Below, piece after piece: positions 36,538-47,091 of a DNA stretch of 64,000 bases; position 1 is the stretch's first letter; each line of letters opens with the position of its first letter. Origin of the DNA: Serinus canaria (Eukaryota > Chordata > Aves > Passeriformes > Fringillidae); the NCBI RefSeq assembly GCF_022539315.1, contig NC_066315.1, positions 50,449,174-50,513,173 of the forward strand, written 5' to 3'. The position numbers and the translations under genes were made by a program. The notes beneath the pieces were generated by a model, which did not search any database, was not told the origin of the DNA, and worked only from the letters and a program-made list of their open reading frames with translations.

Positions 36538-38194
36538 AGGAATCATAAAATGCTAACAGGTTGGAATGGACCTTAAAGATCATCTAGTCTCAACACCCCC
36601 TGCCATGGGCAGGGACACCTCCCAGTACACGAGGTTGCTCAAGGCCTTATAAAACCTGACACTGAACACTTGTCAGGGTTGGGGCATCCACAACATCCCT
36701 GGGCAATCTGTTCAGTCTCACCACCCTCAAAAATTCCTTCCTAACATCTACTCTAAATATCCCCTCTTTCAAGTTACACCTTTTACTCCTTGTCCTTTCA
36801 CTACCGTTCCTGATAAAAAGTCTCTCTCCAGCTTCCCTGCAGTAGGCCCCCTTCAGATACTGGAAGTTTGCCATGAGGTCTCCATGCAGCCTTCTCTTCT
36901 CCAGGCTGAACAGCCTCAGCTTTCTCAGTCTGTGTTCATAGGGAAGGTGCTCCAGTCCTCTAACAAACTTCATGGCCCTCCTCTGGACTTGCTCCAACAG
37001 TTCCATGTCCTTCTTATGCTGGGGACACCAGAATTGTTCACAGTACTCCAAGCAGATCACAGAGAGCAGAGGGGCAGAATCACCTCCTTTGACCTCCTGG
37101 CCACGCTCCTTGTGATGCAGCCCAGGACTTGATTGGCTTTCTGAGCTGTGGGCACACACAGCTGGCTCATGTTGAGTTTTTCATCACCTGTCACCCTCAG
37201 GTCTTTCTTACCATGGCTGCTCTCAATCACTTCTCTGCCCAAGTCATTGGTGTGTCTGGGATTGCAGTGACCCAGGTGTAGGACTTTGCATTTTGCTTTG
37301 TGGAACTTCATGAGGTTTGCTTCTCAAGCCTGTTGAGATCCCTCTGGATGGTATTACTCTTTCCCTCCATCGTGTTGATTGCACCACCACAGAGCTTGGT
37401 GTTTTCAACAAATTTGCTGAGGGTGCACTCAGCACTGACAGGTTTGACTGTCTATGTCACTGACAAAGATATTGAATAGTATCAGCCTCAGCTAGTACTG
37501 ACCCCATGACAGCATTAAAAGCATCATCAGTCAAAAGAGGTGATTATCCTACTCTATTTAGCACTGTTGCAACCTCTCCATGTAACTGGTCTCCATGTGG
37601 ACAATGAGCCATTAACCCAAACTCTGTGTGTGTGGCCATCCAGCCAGTTCTGTATCCACCAACTGGTTCATCTATCAAATCCCTGTCTCTCCAATCTGGA
37701 GACAAGGATGTGCAGAAGAGTGAAATGCTTTGCATTTAGTCCAGGTAGACAATGTCAGCTGCTCTGCTCCTGTCTACCAATGCTGTAGCCCCATCAGAGA
37801 AGGTCACCAAATTTGTTAGGTGTGATCTCCCCTTTGTAAAGCCATTTTGGCTGTTACCAGTCACCTCTTTTTTTCTTTTTTTCCTATGTGTCTTTACACA
37901 GTTTCCAGTAGAATCCGCTCTATGATCTTGTCTAGCACAGAGGTGAGACTGACTGGTCTGTAGTTTCACTGATATTCCAGTTTCCCCCCCTTTTTAAAAA
38001 TAGGGGTTATATTTCTCTTTTTCCAATCATCAGGAACTTACCCAACTGATACAATTTTTCAAAAATGATGGATAGTGGCTCAGCAACTTCATCTCCAGCT
38101 CTCTCAGGACCCATGAACCTCATTGGGTCCCATGGACTTGTACATATTCAGGTTCCTTAGATGGTCTCAAACCTGATCCTATCCTACAGTGATG

Positions 38195-39247
38195 TGTTGG
38201 TTTTGCTCAGCCTGGTTTTTGGTAGTGGTGGGGCTTCAGAGGTGCCTTCTGTGAGAAGCTGATGGAAGTTTCCACCATGTCCAGCAGAGCCAATCTCTGA
38301 TGGCCCTGAAGATGGACATGCCAAGGCTGGGCCAATTAGAGATGATGATAATGCCTCTGTGATAACATATTTAAGAAGAAAATCAAAACAAAGTGGTGGT
38401 GCAGTTTTAATTCCAGCAGAGAAGAAGAGAAGGTGAGAACATGTGAGGGAAACAACATGGAGACACCAAGGTCAGTGGAGAAGGAGGGGCAGGAGGTGCT
38501 CCAAGCGCCAGAGCCGAGATTCCTCTACAGGCTGTGGTTAAGACCATGGTTAAGGAGCCATGCCCCTGCAGCCCATGGGGGTTCATGGGGAGTGCAGAGA
38601 TCCACCCACACCCCATGGGGGAGGCGCTCACACTGGAGCAGGTGGATGCCTGGAGGAGGCTGTGATCCAGTGGGAGACATGGTGGAGAGAGGGGGCCCCT
38701 GCTTCCAGGCTGGAGCAGCCTGTCCTTGGAGGACTGCACCCCGTGGAAGAGTGGCCTACACTGCAGCAGTTTTGTGAGGACTGTTTGCTTATGGGAGCAG
38801 TTTTTGGAGAACTGCTGCTCATGAGATTGAAACCAGGTTGGAGAAGTTCACAAAGAAGTGTCTCCCATGGGAAGGGACCTCACAGAGAGCAGGGATGGAC
38901 TCCTCTTCCTGAGCAGCAGAAGAAAACTTCAGGTGACAAACTGAGCAAAACTCTCATCCTGTCTCCCTCTGCTGTCATTGGGAAGGAGGGAGGGGCTGGG
39001 GGAAGAAAAGGTGTTTTTAAGGGTTTCTTTTACTTCTCATTATCCACTTCTGATTTTGTTAGTAATAAATTCACTTTGTAAGTCTAAGTTGAGCCTGTTT
39101 TGCCCTTAGAGTGTTTTCTCCTGGTCTTCATCTCAACTCATGAAGCCTTCACTAAATTTTTTTTCTCCTCTGCCCAGCTGTGATAGGGGAGGGTGAGTAA
39201 GTAGCTTTAATGGTTGCCTTGCATTTGGCCAGTGTCAAACCATGACA
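38195..39247 (+). mobile_element. ERVL-type solo LTR inside the CR1
   Basis: A 1,053-bp TGTTGGTTTTGCTC...CCATGACA element has the TATA-like ATATTTAAGAAG near 38368 and late AATAAATTC at about 39063. It carries internal near-repeats around CCATGGGG/CTGGAGCAG (38570-38900). Flanks GATG (38191-38194) and AATG (39248-39251) are a possible decayed target-site duplication. I recognise it from memory as a common songbird ERVL LTR. The ORFs on both strands (for example 38560-39081) are artefacts of its composition. Confidence 0.85.
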
Positions 39248-39379
39248 AATGGGCTCAGGGTCTTTGTCCTCCCAGTCCCTGAAGCTGCCTTTCTTCATTT
39301 GGGTGGCATGGCTGGAGCACTTGCCATGGAATACAGAGGCACAGAAGTTGTTGAGAACCCCAGCCCACTATTTGTCCAG

Positions 39380-39826
39380 TGTTGTATTGCACTAAATAGT
39401 TTATTTAGTTGTTGTTGCACTGGTGATGGCAATTTCTACTGAGCATGTTGGGTAAAGTAGATGGGTTTTCCCCCTCCCTCATCACATGGTCTCCCCCTCA
39501 CACACCCCCCCTGTTATACACACCTGGTCTGTCCCTCAGGTGCTTCGCCCCTCCCCAGTGGTATCCCATTGGCTCCGGTTCTCTCTCCCCCGCCCCCAAC
39601 CCCCTAGGGTATAAAACCTCCTGTATGAGAGTTCCAACCTCTCTTTTGTACCTGGGTGACCCATCACCTGTGACCTGCTCCAAGCCAATAAACAGGATAC
39701 TTGCACCCACGTGGAGAAGAGCGCCTCTCGTCTTTTACCTTTGTCTATGCGGGTCCGTGTGGGCTAGAGTCTTATGCTAGCCAGATTGGACTCATATAAG
39801 GCCCAGGAAAAACACGGATTACCACA
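39380..39826 (+). mobile_element. Class II solo LTR inside the CR1
   Basis: A 447-bp TGTTGTATTG...TTACCACA element is flanked by a perfect 6-bp duplication GTCCAG (39374-39379, 39827-39832). TATAAAA is at 39610-39616 and AATAAA at 39687-39692. CR1 sequence continues across the duplication, which confirms the boundaries. Confidence 0.92.
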
Positions 39827-39910
39827 GTCCAGGGTAGCCAGGTTTCCCATTTTCTTCCAAAGAGGGCCCACATTACCCCAGTACTCTTCAGACTTTTCAT
39901 AATCATGTTT

Positions 39911-40735
39911 TAGAAGTTAGGAGTCTCTTTAAGAATCTTTCTCTAGATAATAAGATTATGTAAGACTATCAGTAGGTGAACAAGGGTTAATTAAGAATAC
40001 AAGGCAGTCTTAGATTTCTGCTTTTCGTATTATGAAAACAACTCATACCATGGGAAAGTAATATAAAGGGTTTTGTACACAAATGCAAGGCAGAAGTAAC
40101 AAACACTAGGTCAGTGAGATAATTTGTACTTTTGGTTTCTAATGTCAAATATATAAATTTTTTCTCCCCAGGGCTACCTGTTGTAAAAATTAAAATATTA
40201 AAAGAAAGGTCAATATGAATTCTCATCAATGACTCAACAACTCATACACTTTTTCTTTCCTCAGTATAATAACACCTAGTAGTATTTTCACCAAAGAATT
40301 CTTCAAATTAAAGTGTAATCTCAGAAAGACAAAAGAATGAAAGCAGTCTTCTTTCAATACAGGCCTCTCTATCCATAAAGGATATATTTAAGGCACTAGT
40401 TCAGACACCTCTGAAATGAGAATTTTTAAAAAATCACTCTAAAAATTACTTAATGGGATTTTCTTTCCTTCTAAAGGGCTTCCAGTAAAATCAAGATAAA
40501 CACATGTAGAGGACAAAAAAGCCCAACCTTAATAACAATAACAGAACTGCACTTTTCAACATACCAATCAAAAAGGTAGTACCAAATATCGCACTCTCTA
40601 AAGAGACTCATTTTGTTTGTGAAAGTGAAGACCAGATACATAAATAAAGTCCAGTTAGGAATAAACTACAGAATTTCCCATGGACCAAGAACTTCACATT
40701 TAGAGATATAAAAACAAATGTCAGTGCCAGCTCAC
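39911..40735 (-). other. GOLGA4: GOLGA4 intron sequence
   Basis: No element recognised. Confidence 0.45.
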
Positions 40736-40849
40736 TTTTTCACTGTTGCAATGTTCCTCTTCCACAATCCTTCGTTTGTATTCCTTCTGCAAGTCTTCCA
40801 GCTGTGCCTGCAACTCATGAACTTTTGCTGTCATCTCTTCTTCACGAGA
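40736..40849 (-). CDS. GOLGA4: GOLGA4 coiled-coil exon
   Basis: This 114-nt, phase 0/0 exon encodes 38 residues starting SREEEMTAKVHELQAQLEDL and ending HCNSEK. The acceptor is TTTTGAAG|TCT and the donor AAA|GTGAGC. The peptide is still coiled coil and corresponds to the region just before the hinge that leads to the GRIP domain. The intron downstream (40735-34125) is 6.6 kb and holds an old CR1 invaded by two LTRs, plus a SINE. Confidence 0.92.
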
Positions 40850-42163
40850 CTTCAAAATACAGGCAAAAAATCACTTTTACAATGAATCATTTAACTCAAA
40901 ACTTTAATTATGGTGGACATAAGACAATCAACAAACGTTATACTATACACAGAAAGGATATGCTTGATATTTGTATAAAAGCTAGATACACCATACTCCT
41001 ACAGAACAGACCAAGAAAAAGAATTGGTGCTTAACAAGATTTTGTAGGCCTCCAACAATAAAGATTACGTAGCTAGGATTACAGTCACATTTTTTTAAAT
41101 TCGAAAAAAAGATCTATTTCTCTTGGGCATTAAAACAGCATGTGAGTATAATCCAGAAAGTGCATGAAGTTCATGACTTTCATGGAAGGGGTAGATGACA
41201 ATACAAAATTAATTATGAAAGTGACAAGGACCTAAATCCTTTCCTCAGCCACTCTCACAAAGATCCTATGAAAGCAGTTTTAAGTGCATTTTCCAAAACA
41301 ATGACCAACTATTTCCCATTCTCAAGGATTTGGAAGGCAGTATTCAGTGTAGAGGAAAGAAGCTGTAACAAGAATGGTAGGGAGGAAATTAACTCTTCCT
41401 GTATAGGAGAAAAATACAGTGACCTAAATCTAGGAAGTTAATCCATCTATCTGACACTTCACAAAAACAAGTATTTTTAAAAATTGTGTCCCCTCTGGGC
41501 TTTTTGTGAGAGAATACGTTAGGGATCTTATAAAGCAGCACTCCAATTCCTAGTGTACATCTCTGTTGCTGAACAAAACTCAAACTCTAGTTTCACTCAT
41601 GCTAACTGTACACGGCACTCAGTCAGCTGATGGCCCTACTAACACAGTAGTACTTCAAGTCAAATGAGTACAATTAATTAACTGATAAGTCCAGCACTGC
41701 TGATAGAAATTTTGTTCTATTCAAACATATCAGGAGTACAAATTATAATGATACAGATTATTCTCTGAAAAAGTAAGTGTAGGACTAGAAAGCTGATCTA
41801 GGCTTAAAAGACTTATGGTATGCCATTACTAATAAAAGAATTACTTCCCTCTAAGACCAATTTTTAAGGTGTTCCTTGCACATGATTTAAGAATAAAACA
41901 CCTTTCCCATGCAGCCCGTCAGTGCAGAATGCATCACCAAAAAGAAATTAAGCAAATCTACCCACAAATAATGGGTACAATGCAGTATCTGAGCAATATG
42001 ATGCAGTATCTGAGCAATTTTTGCAGCCTCAAAGTTTAAAAAATATCCATGCTCAAGGAAAACCTTGCTCAAACATCATGACCTCCAAACAATGTTAGCT
42101 TCTATTCACTCCCATGATTTTTTTATGCCCTCGGAATTGGATTAATAATTAATTTTTTTTAAG

Positions 42164-42227
42164 AAACATTTTCTCTTTTTTTATATTATATTTATAAACA
42201 TTTTTTCTTTTTTTATATTATATTTAT
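42164..42227. repeat. 32-bp tandem duplication, two copies
   Basis: Units 42164-42195 and 42196-42227 begin AAACATTTT and end ATATTATATTTAT, with one difference I can see (C versus T near the middle). Confidence 0.9.
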
Positions 42228-42235
42228 CTTTTTGT

Positions 42236-42272
42236 ATTTTTAAACTGGGGTTATACTCCCCAGTTTAAAAAT
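42236..42272. repeat. Perfect 15-bp hairpin, 7-nt loop
   Basis: The arms 42236-42250 and 42258-42272 (ATTTTTAAACTGGGG and complement) surround TTATACT. Confidence 0.95.
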
Positions 42273-43877
42273 TTTCAATACCTGGCATATTAAGGGATAG
42301 TGATGGTTGTTGTTCTGGCTTTTGCAGACTTTTTTGACTTTTTGCCAACCAAGAATCTAAAATTTTACAATTTTTACACAACTGTTTAATTTAATAAATC
42401 ACAATTGAATGCACTTCATTCTTAGTTATAAAAGATAACTGAAAGGCTGAAAAGAATTTAAACTCAAAATGATGAATGACACTTTTGTAAAAGGGACATA
42501 CCTATGAGCAAATATTTGGATAAACCCCTGAAGAGAGATTTTTATTTTGAATTTAAAATTATTAGAGATCAAGTGGGGTTTTAACATGCTACTGATCTGC
42601 ATTTACAGTAAGAACATATTGTTCCATATAGCATCTGGCATACTCTGAAAATAAGCTAGATGATATTTGGATTTAATTACAGTTATATACTAAGACTTCA
42701 AAAAAGTTATAGTTTCCCAAATCTTAATCAGAAAGCCTATCCTGTACTCTCATAGAAGGCATTACAACAAATGAAAAGACACATAACTGAAGTTAGGTAT
42801 TTTATTTTTAGCTCATAGCTAGGCTTAAAATAAACTAGCTGGAAAACAGCATTCAATTTTTCTCTAATGACATACTTTATCTGAAGAAAAAATACTTAGC
42901 TCCCTAGCTATGCTGATCTAAAAATCCTTTAATTAGGGAGACTTTCATGAAATCTTATGTGATAAAAGTTTGCATAAAAGAAAACAACACATAAAGCAAA
43001 AGTGGAGCACTTCACAAGCAAATCATATTAAGTTTAACAGATGGAATGATTCTTGCTTGTCTTCAAGGATAAATAAACCAAGTTAGACAATTTTTAGCAT
43101 CAACCATGTTTAAAATGCAACAGAGTATCAAAGCTAGATGAGCGAGATTCATTCTTGCAATTGGCTTTATTTTTGTTTCATCTTCTTACAATTTGAGACA
43201 AACTTCTCTGCACCATATGAAATTTGTCAAACACATCATAAGCCAAGTCAAGTATAAGTGAGGTGATAACTGGTAACTTTAGGTTAAATCTGGTGATGTG
43301 TATGTTCCTATTTCTATCAGAGATGTCAATGAGCATGATATACATCCAATTTAACATAAATATTTCTCAACTTTTGAGATACTTGCAATACTTCTTTCAG
43401 GAAAAAAACTTACTTTTTTTTTCAATTCCCTAAAATAACAGAAATAAAACACTAACACATATAACTATGAAAGACAGATATATAGAATACCCATGTATTC
43501 TGTAATTTAAAACATCAAACTACAGTTTATTTCAGTTCCAGGTAACTGTCATTGCTATCTTCAGTGAGATGCAAAAAAGGACAGTGTTCATGTCCTTCAA
43601 TTCAAATTAGCCTAAACCTTCAAGATCATACAATGACTACACCATACTTGTTTCTGACATTAAGGATGAAAGGAGCAGAAAACACAAAGGAATTACACCT
43701 GCATGAGTTGAAATCACATACCTATCTGGGCCTATAAAGTAAGGACCCGAATGGCAACACACTGCACACTGAGATAAGAAAAATTTAAATCCTCCAGAAA
43801 TGCAGAATTTAGATCTATGGTATGAAAAAAACCCCTACAAAACAAAACAAAACAAAAACCACAAACAAACAAACAAA

Positions 43878-43902
43878 ACACACACACACACACACACACA
43901 CA
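43878..43902. repeat. (AC)n microsatellite
   Basis: An uninterrupted dinucleotide run of about 12 units in an A/C-only stretch (43838-43980) of the GOLGA4 intron. Confidence 0.95.
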
Positions 43903-44987
43903 AAACCCCCAAAAAACCTAAAAAACCCACAAAAACAAAAGAAAAAAAAGCAACCAAAAAACCCCCCAGAACCCCCAAAAAGCAACCTTGTTTTTTAATA
44001 TCAATCAATTTTTCTAAATTAGGAAACAAAAGATGGGGACTCTAAGGGTAAAACCGTGCTAACTCTATTCATCCCGCTAGAAGTTCAAAAATCAGAGTGA
44101 AACATAACAGCCTGCTTACATGTTTGAAATTTTTAGTATGAAGCACTCAGTAATGTTAAGTGCATAGATCTTTGAACTGGTAACTGATCACAAAACAGTC
44201 CACTTACATCTATTACTGCTGGCTCTATTCATGGAAAAGTCTCTTTTATTACATTGTTTGTGCAAAGATGACTAAGATTAACAAATTTAAAGCCTGCATT
44301 CTAATATGATGTAGAGTCTAGCACTGAAAACCATTTAATGTTTTTGACAGGGAAAATTTACTTGGCTAAAGCAAGAGGTATCCTTGGTAAAGTATACTTA
44401 AACTGAAATTGGCTGGTAACTTCTGGTTGAAATGCTACTAGAGAAAAAGTATGTCTACCTGCAAATATCATGGAGAAAACCTGTTCATTGCAAGCAAAAA
44501 AAAGAAATCTTTACTAGTATAAAAACTATGCAAACACACTGCACCCTGCATGGAACAGAACCTTACTTTAACTTTTCATGGCACCAACCTCAGGAGGACA
44601 TCAGAGGAAGGAGATAGAGAGTGAGACTGCCCCATAAACACTGTATTTATAAAAAACAATACACCACCACCACCACAATTCTACTAAATGCTTAAATGCC
44701 ACTCAGTTTTCTCATTCTAGTCTGGCACACAAACTGCAAGGAGGTAAGGACTTAGCCACCTAATTTTTATTGAATGATCAAAGTTAGGGTTTAATTTATG
44801 ATGTTCTTTCATGCCCATAAACTACAGAAACAAATATTTTAATTGCAAGCTGAGTCACCAGATATATCAAGTGTAATTCAAGCAGTAAGAGCTTTACTAG
44901 AAAGAACTACAATTTTTCTATCTATATATGCTATCAAAAAAGAGTAATTTTGAAATTTATGTAGTCATATCACTTCTCAAAAGGTAC

Positions 44988-45118
44988 CTCAAGGATTTCT
45001 TCATATTTTTTCACAGTTCTTTTTAGATCATCCTCTTTTTCAACAATTTTTTTATGCAACTGTGTTGTCTCTATGTGATGATTTTCTATTAATTCATTTT
45101 CTACCTCCTGGGCTTTAC
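44988..45118 (-). CDS. GOLGA4: GOLGA4 coiled-coil exon
   Basis: This 131-nt exon supplies the last two bases of the split Ser codon and 43 residues from KAQEVENELIENHHIETTQL to YEEILE. The acceptor lies in a 19-nt run of T on the minus strand ending TTTGTAG. The donor GAG|GTACCT is weaker than the other sites. The 3'-flanking phase is 0, matching the next exon. Confidence 0.94.
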
Positions 45119-46279
45119 CTACAAAAAAAAAAAAAAAAAAGTTAGGCAATATTAAAAAAAGCATGGTTTTGGTTTTGTTTTGGTTTTTTTTTTAATTATG
45201 TCATAACTGATAACAAGTCCAGAACTGCTGATGGAAATTTTGTTCTATTCAAAAATCTCAGGAGTACAAATTACAATGATACAGAATATTCTCTAGAAAA
45301 GGAAGTGTGGGACTTACTACATTTAATTTTTTTTTTTAAAGTAACTGTAAGGAAAACTTGCCAGGAAAATTCATTTTTTCCACACTATCAGTTACTATTA
45401 TGTCCCTTGATCCTAACATGTACAAAATTTGCTGTCTGCAGTTTGGTACCTGGAGAAATTTTTTCTACCTGGTGCTGGAACTAGCTTCTAGAAGATGACA
45501 ACCTATATTCATTAACTAATTCTATCTCCTGTTCTATCTAGAGATGTAACTGAAGCTTTTGCAATCTTCAGAAACTCCTCCCCTGTAGGTGTACTTCTAG
45601 TAACTGGAATCAAACCACACCTTTTTCTCACTTTTCTAATCTCCAAGTTACACTATGGTGGCAAAAGACTGAGAAGACGAAATATGTTGTACTCTAGCTA
45701 TAATCACATTGTGTTACAATCAGACATCATATCCAGTTGGTACCTGTTAGTGGTTAGTGAATGAAGTCTGCAAGATGCAGCTAAGAAAACGCAATTCTGA
45801 TTCCTATATGGATCTAAGTGTCTCTAAAAGGTAAGTTTCTCTCCAGGTGCCATATATTCAAAAATGGAAAGTCGAAGTTTTTACTACCGGAGACAAAGTA
45901 GCATTGCAATGGAAACTTACCAATGCACTTTCACCTTCAAAATTCTACTCTCATTTTCTTTTCTTTTATATATATGACAGAAAGATAGGCACCTCTGGCT
46001 ATTATGGGTAACTCTTGCCATGGCAGGAGTAAAGAGTGCTAGATCAAAGATCCATCCTGCAGAACAGCTACATATGCATTTTCCTAATTGTACTACAATT
46101 AATATTTAAGTTATTTCCTGAGCAAGACAAGTTATTTCCCTAAGTTCTCTAGACATTCATAAAACACATGTTGTGTTTATCACAATCACAGGTAAAATCC
46201 CTCCCTCAAAACAGCAATAACTGAAGATTAAATTCTCTGACTATTTTACTGATTACAGTTATATTAATATTGCACTTAC

Positions 46280-46401
46280 TGATTGTCTCTTTTACTGCTG
46301 TTTCCAATTCTCTCTCTTTTTGAGCCAACTGGGTATTGAACTCTCTTATTAACTGCTTTAAGGTGGAGTTGTGCTTTAACTCAATGTCTTCTTGTTCACA
46401 T
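46280..46401 (-). CDS. GOLGA4: GOLGA4 coiled-coil exon
   Basis: This 122-nt exon begins with one base that completes the Arg codon split by the giant exon. It encodes 40 residues, CEQEDIELKHNSTLKQLIRE through AVKETI, then one base of a Ser codon. The acceptor is TTTGTACAG and the donor ATCA|GTAAGT. The HNSTLKQL-REFNTQLAQKE stretch is one of the best conserved blocks of golgin-245 as I recall the family. Confidence 0.95.
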
Positions 46402-47091
46402 CTGTACAAAAATACAGCAAGGAAATATAACATTTAAAGACTGTGTGAAAACACAAGGCAAGGCAACAGATCTGGGAATTTCTTGAAAACTATTTTAGAA
46501 GAGGATGGTTTTGAATTGTATGAATTCTGTGAGATTCATGGAGGCTTTATCTTCCTCTCCTATCTAATTCCACTGGTAGGCATAGGTGTTTCATTTAAAA
46601 ACAACCCAGAATTGAACTACTCCAAAGATATGGAGTTTTTGCTGAGGAAGTTGAAGAACTGAAAGAAAAGAATATGCCATAAAACAATTTTTAGGGACTT
46701 TTTAGAGTTGTTTGAGAAACTATTAAAAGTGCTAAGCAGTGCACTGCATTTTGTGCAGTACATATGAACAATTTTGATATCAACTGAACATGAAGCTCTC
46801 AGTACTAAGTTTCAATAAACTTCGTTTCCTGTTTGAGAAAAATAGAATTATATTATATGCTTCAGCAATGTTGAAAATTACCATCACTGAAACAGATCAG
46901 AAATGGTATTACTCTGCCAAATGTCAAACCTCTTTTCCTTCTGTTTCTCTAAGTCTATTTAGAACAATTAAAGAAAAACATCAGTCATTATTTCCTTGTT
47001 GCAAACTGAGCTTTAGAAAAGTATTCTTGAGGTTTTAGTGGCTAGAGATAAAGTACGGAAATTGTAACACAGACAGGAATAAAGAATTTAC

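Larger units (their letters stand above)
36538..39910 (-). mobile_element. CR1 LINE (sense to GOLGA4), invaded by two LTRs
   Basis: The CR1 3' end lies near 36538-36660 (TTTTATGATTCC tail; GATGATCTTTAAGGTCCATT upstream). Upstream on the minus strand is a 170-codon open stretch (37159-36647) with the CR1 motifs LLEQVQRRAMKFVRGLEHLP and RLNRLPRDVVDAP. Further RT parts lie at 37969-37736 ([17 protein letters not shown]). CR1 sequence continues at 39248-39379 and again at 39827 to about 39910, either side of two LTR insertions. All frames are broken. Confidence 0.85.
40850..44987 (-). other. GOLGA4: GOLGA4 intron with local repeats
   Basis: 4.1-kb intron. It contains a tandem 21-bp near-duplication (41980-42018), a 32-bp tandem duplication (42164-42227), a 15-bp hairpin (42236-42272), one copy of a dispersed 110-bp repeat (about 41672-41786) and an (AC)n run (43878-43902). 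No extra exon was found. Confidence 0.7.

Noticed and set aside
38433..39081. 114- and 173-codon plus-strand ORFs as genes
   Set aside because: They fall wholly within the solo LTR at 38195-39247 and have low-complexity composition.
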